Shown: piece by piece, positions 34,773 to 42,524 of the stretch
How positions within the stretch are numbered: the first letter of the stretch is position 1
How the letters are laid out: each line of letters opens with the position of its first letter
Source: Hyphomicrobiales bacterium
Lineage (GTDB): Bacteria > Pseudomonadota > Alphaproteobacteria > Rhizobiales > Xanthobacteraceae
Assembly (NCBI GenBank): GCA_009377755.1
Contig: WHTM01000040.1
Location: forward strand, 1-42,859
Direction: 5' to 3'
DNA: 42,859 bases
Notes under the pieces: model-generated
What the model saw: only the letters and a program-made list of their open reading frames with translations
Databases searched by the model: none
Told to the model about the DNA's origin: nothing
Position numbers and translations under genes: made by a program

Positions 34773-35633
34773 TCAGCGCTTCCCGAACAGGCCGGCGGGC
34801 CGCCACAGCAGAACGGCGATCATCACGAGATAGATGAGGAATGCGCCGAGATAGGGAAAATAGTACTTCCCCGCGGTGTCGCTGACGCCGATGACGACCG
34901 CGGCGACGAACGACCCGCTGATCGAGCCCAGGCCGCCGACCGAGACGATGATCAGCATGACGATGAGGTAGATCAGCGCAAAGGAATGATCGAGGCCGAC
35001 CACCTCGATGGCGAGCGCGCCTCCCAGCCCGGCAAGCCCGCTGCCGAGCGCAAAGGTGTAGGCGAAGACGCGGTCGACGTTGATGCCGAGGCCGCGCGCC
35101 ATGCGCTGGTTGTCGACGGACGCTCGAATCTGCGCGCCGAAGCGCGTGAACTCAAGACCGGCGATCAGCAGGACCGAGACGAGCAGAGCGACCGAGACGA
35201 GGAAGATGCGGTAGACCGCGAAATTGGCGCCGCCGATGGTAATGAAACCGCGCAGGTAGTCGGGGATATGGATCGGCTGCGATTCAGTGCCGAACACATA
35301 GGCGACGGCAGCCACCGCCATGAACACCAGCCCGATGGTCAGGAGCACCTGATCGAGATCGCTCGCGCGATAGAGCGGCCGGAACAGTGTCTGCTCGAAT
35401 GCGACGCTGGCCAGCCCTGCTACAATAAACGCAAACGGAAGGGTGGCCAGGAACGACCACCCGTAAGTGTTCATCAGCGTCACGGTAACGTAGGCGCCGA
35501 GCATCGCAAAGGCACCGTGCGCGAGGTTGACGAAATTCATCATCCCCAGCGTCACCGACAGCCCTACGGAGACGAGGAACAACAGCATGCCGTATGCGAA
35601 GCCGTCGAACATGACGGCGACAAACGGACCCAT
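34773..35633 (-). CDS. livH: branched-chain amino acid ABC transporter permease
   Basis: A 286-residue permease with the LivH hallmark: LFLVSVGLSVTLGMMNFVNL, then AHGAFAMLGAYVTVTLM. LGLGINVDRVFAYTFALGSGL and VGGLGSISGSFVAAVVIGVS near the C-terminus (ATPase contact) match the family. About eight membrane helices. It follows the binding-protein gene after a 172-base gap with two hairpins, and precedes livM by three bases. Substrates of Liv-type importers include amino acids, urea, amides and aromatic acids, so it may serve the catabolic region at 22-32 kb. Confidence 0.93.
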   Translation of the reverse strand: MGPFVAVMFDGFAYGMLLFLVSVGLSVTLGMMNFVNLAHGAFAMLGAYVTVTLMNTYGWSFLATLPFAFIVAGLASVAFEQTLFRPLYRASDLDQVLLTIGLVFMAVAAVAYVFGTESQPIHIPDYLRGFITIGGANFAVYRIFLVSVALLVSVLLIAGLEFTRFGAQIRASVDNQRMARGLGINVDRVFAYTFALGSGLAGLGGALAIEVVGLDHSFALIYLIVMLIIVSVGGLGSISGSFVAAVVIGVSDTAGKYYFPYLGAFLIYLVMIAVLLWRPAGLFGKR

Positions 35634-35687
35634 CGTTCCCCCTTCCCCTGATCGGTGCTGATCTGGCTCAGCCTAGTTTATGGCGTC

Positions 35688-35768
35688 ATGGCCGGGCTTG
35701 TCCCGGCCATCTCGCTAAGGCGAGCGTGGTGCGTCCCTAAGCAAGGTCACCGGGACGAGCCCGGTGAC
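35688..35768. repeat. two hairpins between the binding-protein gene and livH
   Basis: ATGGCCGGGCTTGTCCCGGCCAT is a perfect hairpin at 35688-35710 (same family as 17976-17998). GTCACCGGGACGAGCCCGGTGAC forms another at 35746-35768. Placed between the first and second gene of the operon, they are positioned to favour the binding protein over the permease, as REP hairpins do in mal-type operons. Confidence 0.75.
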
Positions 35769-35805
35769 GACAGCGCGAAGGAACACAAGCGGCCAAGAGC
35801 CGACG

Positions 35806-36993
35806 CTACTTCTTCTTCATCTCCTCCTTCACGGGGTCCTTCACGTTCTCGACCTTGTCGAAGATCACGTTGGTCGGCTCGCCATCCCTCATCTCGACCT
35901 TGCGGATGTAGATGGTCTGGACCACGTCGCGCGTCTCCGGATCAATCGACATCGGCCCGCGCGGGCTGTTCCACTTCAGCCCCTTGGCGGCGTTGACCAG
36001 CGCCGTGCCGTCGGTGTTGCCGTTGGTCTTCTTCAGCGCCTCGTAAATGGCGTGCATGCCGTCATAGCCGCCGAGCGAGAACAGGTCCGGATTGCGCTTG
36101 GAAAGCTCGTTGTGGATCCGGACGAACTCTTTGTTCTCCTTGGTGTCCTGCTTGTAGTCATAGTGCCAGGCGGTGAGGATGCCGAGCGCCGTCTTGCCCA
36201 TGCCTTGCAGGGACTGTTCGCCGGTCAGTTCGCCGGTGCCGAGAATCTTGGTCTTGGTCGGGTCGATGCCGCGCTCGGCGAAGGCCTTGGCGATCGCCGC
36301 CGGTTGCGTTCCGCCCGGCACGAACACGAAGATGCACTCGGGATTCAAGTCCTTGGCGCGCTGCACGAAGGCGGCAAAGTCCGGATTCGCCACCGGGTAG
36401 CGGACCGAGCCGGTGATCTTGCCGCCGGCCGCGGCGAACGCCTTGATGAACGACTGCTCGACGTCATGGCCCGGGCCGTAGTCCGACACCATCGTGTAGC
36501 AGGTCTTGATACCGCCCTTGGTGGCGGCCCATGTGCCGAACGTATCGCCCGACTGCGGCAGCGTCATCGAGGTGCGGATCATCTTGTCCGACTTCTCGGT
36601 GATGATCGATGTGGCCGCATTCATGACGACCATGAACTTGTTGGCTTCCTTTGACACGTCGCCGGCCGCCAATGCATTCGGCGTCAGCACGTAGCCGGCC
36701 AGGATATCGACCTTGTCGCGCACGACCAGTTCTTGACTGAGACGCTTGGCCAACGGCGGATTGATGCCCCCTACATCCTTGATGATCAGCTCGATCTTCT
36801 TGCCCGCGACGGTGTCGCCGTACTGCTTCATGTAGGATTGGATGCCGGTGCGCATTTGGATGCCGGTGTCGGCAAATTGCCCCGACAGCGGCAGAATTAC
36901 GCCAATCTTGACCGTGCCCTGCGCGTGCGCCGACGAAGCAGCGACGAGCGCAGCCGCGGCAAGGCTGGCGAATCCGGTGAGTGCCTTTCGCAT
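35806..36993 (-). CDS. branched-chain amino acid type periplasmic substrate-binding protein
   Basis: A 395-residue binding protein with a signal peptide (MRKALTGFASLAAAALVAAS, cleaved at AHAQ) and the peripla_BP_6 fold. VKIGVILPLSGQFADTGIQM is the typical mature N-terminus. Others include GKKIELIIKDVGGINPPLAK and YTMVSDYGPGHDVEQSFIKA. GAGGAGG precedes the ATG at 36993. It is the first gene of the leftward Liv operon, so likely the most highly expressed. Ligand unknown; Liv-like proteins of this subclass often bind amides or aromatic acids rather than leucine. Confidence 0.93.
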   Translation of the reverse strand: MRKALTGFASLAAAALVAASSAHAQGTVKIGVILPLSGQFADTGIQMRTGIQSYMKQYGDTVAGKKIELIIKDVGGINPPLAKRLSQELVVRDKVDILAGYVLTPNALAAGDVSKEANKFMVVMNAATSIITEKSDKMIRTSMTLPQSGDTFGTWAATKGGIKTCYTMVSDYGPGHDVEQSFIKAFAAAGGKITGSVRYPVANPDFAAFVQRAKDLNPECIFVFVPGGTQPAAIAKAFAERGIDPTKTKILGTGELTGEQSLQGMGKTALGILTAWHYDYKQDTKENKEFVRIHNELSKRNPDLFSLGGYDGMHAIYEALKKTNGNTDGTALVNAAKGLKWNSPRGPMSIDPETRDVVQTIYIRKVEMRDGEPTNVIFDKVENVKDPVKEEMKKK

Positions 36994-37321
36994 GGAGTCC
37001 TCCTCATGGCGATGATCTGGCATGAACGTTCTTGTTCTTGTTATGGATGACGAATTGTATCGAGCGGGATGCAGGCGGTCGAATCGATTTCGATCTCGGG
37101 GCATGCCGTGCGGCGATCGTTGCTGTACAGGCGGCATCCCAACCGGCCCACGCGGCCATGGCTCGCGTTGTGGGCAACAGCCCAAGGCCGCCATTTCTCC
37201 AGTCTTCCTCGTGTCGCGATTCGGAAGTTCGCTTGAGTGCTCGGCTTGCTCCGGAGCGAACTTCCGAAGCGCGACACGAGGCCTTGTTACAAAGTTGCAT
37301 AGCGTAGGCATCTGCGGATAA
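36994..37321. other. upstream region of the Liv operon, without a gene
   Basis: These 328 bases between the Liv operon and the arsR fragment hold no credible gene. The right half contains the 75-base palindrome at 37207-37281. The left half (36994-37150) must contain the leftward Liv promoter. I see AT-richer sequence around 37025-37060 but no clear -35/-10 pair. Confidence 0.4.
37207..37281. repeat. 75-base palindrome, family C, with a core like element A
   Basis: Arms CCTCGTGTCGCG (37207-37218) and CGCGACACGAGG (37270-37281) with an inner pair TTCGGAAGTTCGC and GCGAACTTCCGAA. Size (75) and the GAAGTTCG core recall half A of the compound element, but the ends are CCTCGTG instead of CTAGTGCC, so it is a relative or a convergent form. 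It lies 40 bases before the truncated arsR. Confidence 0.75.
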
Positions 37322-37504
37322 GAGCATCTTGGGGTCCTGAAGCGGGCCGGGTTGGTGCGCGACCGCCACGAAGGTCGCCACACGCACTATAGCGCGCAGC
37401 TCGGCGCCTTGGCCCCGTTGATCGACTGGACAAGCCAAATGGCCGGCTTCTGGCAAAGCCGGTTCGACCACCTCGAAGATCTGCTCAAAAGGATGGACCA
37501 ATGA
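37322..37504 (+). pseudogene. 5'-truncated ArsR-family regulator
   Basis: The frame opens right after a TAA at 37319-37321 and reads EHLGVLKRAGLVRDRHEG, then THYSAQLGALAPLIDWTSQM and AGFWQSRFDHLEDLLKRMDQ, ending TGA at 37502-37504. This is the second half of an ArsR-type winged helix plus the C-terminal tail of the group linked to AHSA1/SRPBCC or DUF1801 genes. The recognition part of the helix-turn-helix and the start are missing. The stop overlaps the next gene by four bases (ATGA). Loss of its 5' end, perhaps linked to the palindrome at 37207, would leave the DUF1801 gene without its coupled translation and regulation. Confidence 0.75.
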
Positions 37505-38070
37505 GCAAACCCGCGACCGAAACGCTCTCCGTCGTTGCCAAAAGGACGTCCAAGAAGTCAACGAAGGTCGCAAAGAAGGCCGCCGTCAAGCGGGTCGCTG
37601 CGAAGGCGGCCAAACCGCGCAAGACGGCACCGAAGTCGCAGTCCCGCACGGTCGCAAAGCCGGCCCTCCTCGCAGGCGGCAACCCTCAGATCGCGAAGGC
37701 CGACGGCGACGCCCCCGTGCAGGCCTACATCGCGGCCATGCCGGGCTGGAAACGCGGCGTCGGGCGCCGCCTCGATGCGCTCGTCGTGCGCACCGTCCCC
37801 GGCGTGCACAAGGCAGTCAAATGGAACTCGCCCTTCTATGGCATCGAGGGCCAAGGAGAGGGTCAAGGCTGGTTCCTCAACTTTCATTGCTTCACGAAGT
37901 ACGTCAAAGTGGCTTTCTTCCGCGGCACGTCGCTGCATCCTGTTCCGCCCGGCGAGTCCAAGCACAAGGAAGTGCGCTACCTCGACATCCATGAGGACGA
38001 CCAGCTCGACGAAGCTCAGCTCGCCGTTTGGGTGAAGCAAGCCAGCCAATTGCCCGGCGAACGAATGTGA
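37501..38070 (+). CDS. DUF1801 domain protein with a Lys/Ala-rich tail
   Basis: A 189-residue protein. Residues 1-60 are rich in Lys, Ala, Arg and Thr (TKVAKKAAVKRVAAKAAKPR), like the tails of histone-H1-like or AlgP-like proteins and probably disordered and nucleic-acid binding. Residues about 72-180 are a DUF1801/YdhG-type domain (AYIAAMPGWKRGVGRRLDAL, KAVKWNSPFYGIEGQ). The ATG at 37501 overlaps the stop of the arsR remnant. The function of DUF1801 is not established; such genes often sit with arsR and AHSA1-type genes. A second DUF1801 gene is at 39411. Confidence 0.85.
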   Translation: MSKPATETLSVVAKRTSKKSTKVAKKAAVKRVAAKAAKPRKTAPKSQSRTVAKPALLAGGNPQIAKADGDAPVQAYIAAMPGWKRGVGRRLDALVVRTVPGVHKAVKWNSPFYGIEGQGEGQGWFLNFHCFTKYVKVAFFRGTSLHPVPPGESKHKEVRYLDIHEDDQLDEAQLAVWVKQASQLPGERM

Positions 38071-38313
38071 GCGGTCAGTGCGATGTCCGCATGTCCCCCC
38101 AATAGCGGCGTAAAAGCGAACATGCCCGCAGGTCCTGGTCGTGCCAGATTCGGACATTGATCGACCTCCGAAAGGGCGATTGCGTGCCATGGCAGTCCTT
38201 GCCGAGCCTCCAAGCTCGTGAACTTTGGTCTTGTCCGAAGCCCTGGCTTGGCCCAGACGGGATATCCATGACCCGCGATGAGCCCAATCACTCTGCTGAG
38301 GAGGAATGCGACG

Positions 38314-38706
38314 ATGTTGACGGCCTATACGCTCAACGATCGAATTTGCGCCCATTCCAACAATGCTGCGCACGCCACGGAAATTCCCCCGAACGCTAGG
38401 ATACTGTTCTGCAATGGACAGGTTGGTGCGCGCCTGGACGGTACGGTACCCGAGGACCCGCTGGAACAAATTGAGGTGATCTTCGAGCGCATCCGCATAA
38501 TTCTCGCCGCGTCCAACATGACATTCGAGGACGTTGTAAAATTCACTGTCTACGTCGCAGACAAGTCTATCCTGGACGATTATTTCAGCATACGCGGGCG
38601 AATCATGGGCGATCATAACCCGCCGGCCACGCTTCTGGTCGTCAAGAAGTTTCCCCGTTCGGGTGTCGAAGTCGAGATCGAAACCATCGCGGCCAGGGCT
38701 GACTAG
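38314..38706 (+). CDS. RidA-like (YjgF/YER057c/UK114) protein lacking the catalytic Arg
   Basis: A 130-residue protein of the Rid family. The ATG at 38314 (MLTAYTLNDRICAHS) has GAGGAGG eight bases upstream; the ATG at 38278 has none. Family segments: ILFCNGQVGARLDGTVPEDP, FEDVVKFTVYVADKSILDDY, and PRSGVEVEIETIAARAD at the end. In true RidA imine deaminases an Arg follows the PA or PAR motif before VxxLP; here the segment is PPATLLVVKKFP with Thr in that place, so the deaminase activity is probably lost and it belongs to a Rid2-Rid7-like subgroup. Possibly linked to a pathway like that of RutC in pyrimidine breakdown, but that is inference. Confidence 0.86.
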   Translation: MLTAYTLNDRICAHSNNAAHATEIPPNARILFCNGQVGARLDGTVPEDPLEQIEVIFERIRIILAASNMTFEDVVKFTVYVADKSILDDYFSIRGRIMGDHNPPATLLVVKKFPRSGVEVEIETIAARAD

Positions 38707-38831
38707 CCGTGGGAGATCAATGCAGTTCGCACGAGAGGTTGTTGGCTCGGGTCAAACTCGGTAAGTCTCAGATTGAGGATGATCGGAGCCTAGCCACTCC
38801 AGCAGCCACGAGCTCAAACCAGGAGCCGCCC

Positions 38832-39218
38832 ATGATACGCGTGAAGCTGATGAGCATTCTGGTCAACGACCAGAACCGCGCCCGCCGCTTTTACACTGAC
38901 GTGCTCGGGTTTAGCATCAAACATGACATTCCGGTCGGCGAAGCGGCTTGGCTCACGCTTGTCGCGCCCGACAATGTCGAGGGTGTCGAGCTTCTGCTTG
39001 AACCGACCGGTCATCCGGCGGCAGTCGCGCTGCAGCAAGCGCTTTACAAGGATGGCATTCCGTTGGCGCAACTCTACACCGAAGACATCGCCGCCGAGTT
39101 CGAGCGCCTGAGGGCCAAAGGCGTTGCGTTTAGAGACGAGCCGAAGACCATGGGGCCGACGAAGTTTGCCGACTTCGACGATACCTGCGGCAATCTCATT
39201 CGGCTCGTCGAAGGCTAG
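38832..39218 (+). CDS. VOC-superfamily (glyoxalase/bleomycin-resistance type) protein
   Basis: A 128-residue protein with the two beta-alpha-beta-beta-beta units of the VOC fold: MIRVKLMSILVNDQNRARRF, then YTDVLGFSIKHDIPVGEAAW, and KTMGPTKFADFDDTCGNLIR, ending IRLVEG. AGGAG precedes the ATG at 38832. Members bind a metal and act as isomerases, epoxide or dioxygenase enzymes, or bind drugs. The usual first-strand His is absent, so it may be a sequestering protein of unknown ligand. It lies 125 bases after the RidA-like gene in the same direction. Confidence 0.87.
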   Translation: MIRVKLMSILVNDQNRARRFYTDVLGFSIKHDIPVGEAAWLTLVAPDNVEGVELLLEPTGHPAAVALQQALYKDGIPLAQLYTEDIAAEFERLRAKGVAFRDEPKTMGPTKFADFDDTCGNLIRLVEG

Positions 39219-39266
39219 CGATCGCGCGCCCCGCACCTTCAACCGTCTCAGCGAAATGGCGAGCAC

Positions 39267-39351
39267 GTCGGGCGGATGAGCGAAGCGTGATCCGCCAACT
39301 CCGAAGGACCAAGGCGGCGGGTTACGCCTTCGGCTGACCCGCCCTACGGGC
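39267..39351. repeat. palindromic repeat, GGCGGATGAGCGAAGC type
   Basis: GGCGGATGAGCGAAGCGTGA with TCCGCC as its partner forms hairpin 1, and GGCGGGTTACGCCTTCGGC with GACCCGCC hairpin 2. Related in style to 29024-29119. Lies between the VOC gene and the second DUF1801 gene. Confidence 0.65.
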
Positions 39352-39410
39352 CGACTAGCGATACGCAAGTGACGGGCGAGCGACAAAGCCATGAAGAAAG
39401 CGACTCCACC

Positions 39411-39884
39411 ATGAAGAAGACGAAGACGGGCTCGAAGGAAGGAAAAGGCGGAGACTCTCCCTCTCAGTTGATCGATGCGAGAATCGCGGCGCTGGGGGAT
39501 TGGCGGGGCGAGACGCTCGCCCGGGTCCGAAAGCTGATCAAAGAGGCGGACCCCGACGTGGTCGAGGAGGTGAAATGGAGAAAGCCGTCGAACGCAATGC
39601 GAGGGGTTCCGGTGTGGTCGCACGACGGATTGATCTGCACCGGCGAGACTTACAAGAACGTCGTGAAGATGACCTTCGCCAAGGGCGCCTCGTTGGAGGA
39701 CCCATCAGGCCTCTTCAACTCCAGCCTCGAAGGCAACACCAGGCGCGCCATCGATTTCCATGAGGGCGACAAGATTGATGAAAAGGCGTTGAAGGCGCTC
39801 ATTCGCGCCGCCGTGGCACTGAACACGTCGGTGCGAGCGACCGCGCGCCCCGCCCGCTCTCAGAAGAGACCGAAGAGCGCTTGA
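39411..39884 (+). CDS. DUF1801 domain protein (second copy)
   Basis: A 157-residue protein with a Lys/Gly/Ser-rich start (MKKTKTGSKEGKGGDSPSQL), then the DUF1801 domain: DARIAALGDWRGETLARVRK, VEEVKWRKPSNAMRGVPVWS, HDGLICTGETYKNVVKMTF and FNSSLEGNTRRAIDFHEGDK. A basic tail (RATARPARSQKRPKSA) follows. It is not a close copy of 37501, which has its basic tail at the other end. The ATG at 39411 is preferred; a GTG at 39369 would add 14 residues. Function unknown. 39885-40170 after it has no gene that I can support. Confidence 0.83.
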   Translation: MKKTKTGSKEGKGGDSPSQLIDARIAALGDWRGETLARVRKLIKEADPDVVEEVKWRKPSNAMRGVPVWSHDGLICTGETYKNVVKMTFAKGASLEDPSGLFNSSLEGNTRRAIDFHEGDKIDEKALKALIRAAVALNTSVRATARPARSQKRPKSA

Positions 39885-40170
39885 GGAGCGTCGTGAAACC
39901 CGCCTCGTCGATCAGCGCCCTGGCGCGGCCCGAGCGGAAGAGCTCGTACGCGTCGATGCGCATCTTGGCGTTGGGCGAGCGCATCTTCCAGTTAGTTTGC
40001 ACCAGCCTCTCAGCCGTCATGCCCGGCCATGACGACGTTTGATTCGGTGCTGGTGGAAAATGCGCCACTCCGCTTCGCTCAGGTCGCCGCGACTCAATCC
40101 TGCCTCCCTCCAAGAGGCATTCTTGAATCAAAGCCTTAAGTCACCGCGTCAACCACTTTGTAAACAGCGC

Positions 40171-41295
40171 CTAGAGTGCCGGGTAATCCGTGTAGCCCGC
40201 CTCGCCGCCGCCGTAGAAGGTCTTGCGATCGGGCAGATTGAACGGCCCATCGTGGCGCAGCCGCTGCGGCAGGTCGGGATTGGCGAGATAGAGCGCCGCG
40301 AAGGAGATCAGGTCGGCTGCGCCTTCCGCGAGCAGCGCATTGCCGCGTTCGCGGTCGTAGGCGCGATTGGCGATCAGCGGGCCGCGCCACCGCGGACGGA
40401 AGTAACGGGCATCGGGACGCGGGCCGGCGAGGATCGGATCGGTGGACGCCGGCTCGACGATGTGCAGGTAGGCGAGCCCGAGTGGCGCAAGCCGCGACAC
40501 GGTGTAGCCGAAGGTCGCCGCCGGATTGCTGTCGCCCATGTCGTTGAAGGGATGCGTCGGCGAGAAGCGGATGCCGACCCGGTCCGCGCCCCAGACGGTC
40601 GCAACCGCCTCGGTCACCTCGATCACCAGGCGGGCGCGGTTCTCGATCGAGCCGCCGTAGCGGTCGGGGCGCAGGTTGGTCTTGTCGCGCAGGAACTGAT
40701 CGAGCAGGTAGCCGTTCGCGGCATGAATCTCGACGCCGTCGAAGCCGGAGGCGAGGGCATTCGCGGCGGCGATCCGAAACGACTCCACGAGGTCCGGAAT
40801 CTCGTCGGTCTCCAGCGCCCGCGGCGTCTCGAACGGCAGCATCCCGGCCCCGGTCCACAGCTTGCCGTCCGGCCGGATGGCCGTGGGTGCGACCGGCAGC
40901 GCTCCGTCCGGCTGCAAGGTTGGATGGGAAATGCGGCCGACATGCCAGAGCTGCAAAAAGATGCAGCCGCCGCGTGCATGCACCGCGTCGGTGACGAGCC
41001 TCCATCCGGCAATCTGCTCCTCGCTGTGAATGCCGGGAGTTCCCGGATAGCCGAGGCCCTGAGGCGAAATCTGCGACCCCTCGGTGACGATCAGGCCGCC
41101 GCTCGCGCGTTGCGCGTAATAGGTGGCGTTCATTTCGGTCGGCGCATTGCCTGGACCGGCCCGGTTGCGGGTCATCGGCGCCATGACGATGCGGTTGGCG
41201 AGCATGTAGGGGCCGACCTGCACGGGGGAGAACAGCGTGGGGACTATGATCTTCGTCAAAAGCACCTCGATCGCTTGCAGATAAAGGTCTTGCAT
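40171..41295 (-). CDS. Old Yellow Enzyme-type flavin ene-reductase
   Basis: A 374-residue FMN-dependent reductase. The barrel shows PVQVGPYMLANRIVMAPMTR, the substrate-binding and catalytic segments FLQLWHVGRISHPTLQPDG and GVEIHAANGYLLDQFLRDKT (HxxN), then DRYGGSIENRARLVIEV. Members reduce activated C=C bonds of enones, nitroesters and unsaturated acids. The ATG at 41295 gives 374 residues with the conserved core from about 15. It is divergent from the LLM gene at 41362 with only 66 bases between them, so the two probably share control. Ends convergent with the DUF1801 group. Confidence 0.92.
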   Translation of the reverse strand: MQDLYLQAIEVLLTKIIVPTLFSPVQVGPYMLANRIVMAPMTRNRAGPGNAPTEMNATYYAQRASGGLIVTEGSQISPQGLGYPGTPGIHSEEQIAGWRLVTDAVHARGGCIFLQLWHVGRISHPTLQPDGALPVAPTAIRPDGKLWTGAGMLPFETPRALETDEIPDLVESFRIAAANALASGFDGVEIHAANGYLLDQFLRDKTNLRPDRYGGSIENRARLVIEVTEAVATVWGADRVGIRFSPTHPFNDMGDSNPAATFGYTVSRLAPLGLAYLHIVEPASTDPILAGPRPDARYFRPRWRGPLIANRAYDRERGNALLAEGAADLISFAALYLANPDLPQRLRHDGPFNLPDRKTFYGGGEAGYTDYPAL

Positions 41296-41361
41296 TATTA
41301 TGGCGGTCCGGCCAAGCGAGCAAAGCTGGGAACGGCAACGAAGCAGGAGCGGGGATCAACG

Positions 41362-42495
41362 GTGTCGGAGCGGAAGATCACCCTGCAGGACCGGATGGCC
41401 CTGCATAATGGCAACAAGCTCAAGATCGGCCTGTTCGGGGCGAACTGCTCGTCCGGGCGCGCCGTGACCCTCGTGCCGGAGCGCTGGTCGGGCTCATGGC
41501 ACGACAATCTCCGCCTGGGGCGGATGGCGGATGACGCCGGGCTGGATTTCATGCTGCCGATCGGCCGTTGGAAGGGCTATGGCGGCGATACCGACTACCA
41601 GGGCGCAACGCTCGAAACCGTCACCTGGGCTACCGGCCTCTTGGCATCGACCAAGCGGATTACCGTGTTCGGGACGGTGCACGCGCCGCTGTTCCATCCG
41701 ATCATCGCCGCCAAGCAGTTCGTCACCGCCGATCGCGTCGGCGAGGGCCGGTTCGGATTGAACATCGTCGTCGGCTGGAACGAGGACGAGTTCGAAATGT
41801 TCGGCGTCAGGCAGCGCGACCATGAAACGCGCTACGACTACGGCCAGGAATGGATCGACGCCATCAAGATGATCTGGTCCGATGCCGAGGACTTCGACTT
41901 CGACGGCCAGTACATCAAGCTCAAGACCGTGCGTGGGAAGCCGAAGCCGTATGGCGGATCGCGCCCGATCATCATGAATGCCGGCGCTTCACCGACCGGC
42001 AACGCGTTTGCCATTCGCAACTGCGACGCCTTCTTCACGCAGGTGTCGCGGGATTCGGTCGAGGAATCCACGAAGATCGTGCAGAACGCGAAAGCACAGG
42101 CGAAACAGGTCGGCCGCGAGCTCGATGTCTACGGCGTCGGCGTCATCACGCTGAAGCCGACGCAGAGGGAGGCGGAGGAGTATTACCGGCACTGCATCTT
42201 CGAGCAGGCCGACTGGAACGCGGTCGATCGCATTCTGGCGAAGAAGAAGATCTCGCCCGAGACCGTCGGGGCCGAGGAACATCAGCGGCAGCGCAATGGA
42301 TTCGCCCAAGGCATGGGCGGACTTGCGATCGTCGGCGATCCCGATCGCGTCGCGCAGATCTTCATCAATCTCAGTCAGGCAGGCTTGCGCGGAATCGGCG
42401 TGTCGTTCGTCAACTATCTCGACGAGCTGCCCTATTTCCTCGATGAGGTGATGCCGCGGTTGGAACGCGTGGGGGTGCGCGAGAAGCGGTCTTAG
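41362..42495 (+). CDS. LLM-class flavin monooxygenase, RutA/HpxL-like group
   Basis: A 377-residue luciferase-fold monooxygenase. The start is set at the GTG at 41362 (SERKITLQDRMALHNGN); an ATG at 41395 (MALHNG) is possible. Family marks: LGRMADDAGLDFMLPIGRWK then GYGGDTDY, KRITVFGTVHAPLFHPIIAA, GRFGLNIVVGWNEDEFEMFG, and the RYDYGQEW segment. The layout RWKGYGG-H-GRFGLNxVxGW matches the group around RutA (pyrimidine oxygenase), DszA and NtaA. Long open sequence upstream to 40039 is antisense to the Old Yellow Enzyme gene. Divergent partner of that gene. Needs a flavin reductase, which is not adjacent. Confidence 0.88.
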   Translation: MSERKITLQDRMALHNGNKLKIGLFGANCSSGRAVTLVPERWSGSWHDNLRLGRMADDAGLDFMLPIGRWKGYGGDTDYQGATLETVTWATGLLASTKRITVFGTVHAPLFHPIIAAKQFVTADRVGEGRFGLNIVVGWNEDEFEMFGVRQRDHETRYDYGQEWIDAIKMIWSDAEDFDFDGQYIKLKTVRGKPKPYGGSRPIIMNAGASPTGNAFAIRNCDAFFTQVSRDSVEESTKIVQNAKAQAKQVGRELDVYGVGVITLKPTQREAEEYYRHCIFEQADWNAVDRILAKKKISPETVGAEEHQRQRNGFAQGMGGLAIVGDPDRVAQIFINLSQAGLRGIGVSFVNYLDELPYFLDEVMPRLERVGVREKRS

Positions 42496-42524
42496 CGGAA
42501 TCGCCGCACAGATCAGCACCAGAG

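Noticed and set aside
33885-35651. 588-residue open frame antisense to livM and livH
   Set aside because: It is highly charged, repetitive and antisense to two clear permease genes; it is a GC-bias shadow.
38075-38290. Small leftward frames between the first DUF1801 gene and the RidA-like gene
   Set aside because: They look like translations of a dispersed intergenic repeat common in Bradyrhizobium-type genomes, not genes.
39799-40131. Leftward 110-residue frame with IDAYELFRSGRARALIDEAG
   Set aside because: It overlaps the end of the DUF1801 gene and I cannot place the segment in a family; it might be a gene scrap but the evidence is too thin.
40039-41361. Long in-frame extension upstream of the RutA-like gene (818 residues in total)
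   Set aside because: The extension is antisense to the Old Yellow Enzyme gene and lacks any conserved segment; the gene starts at the GTG at 41362.
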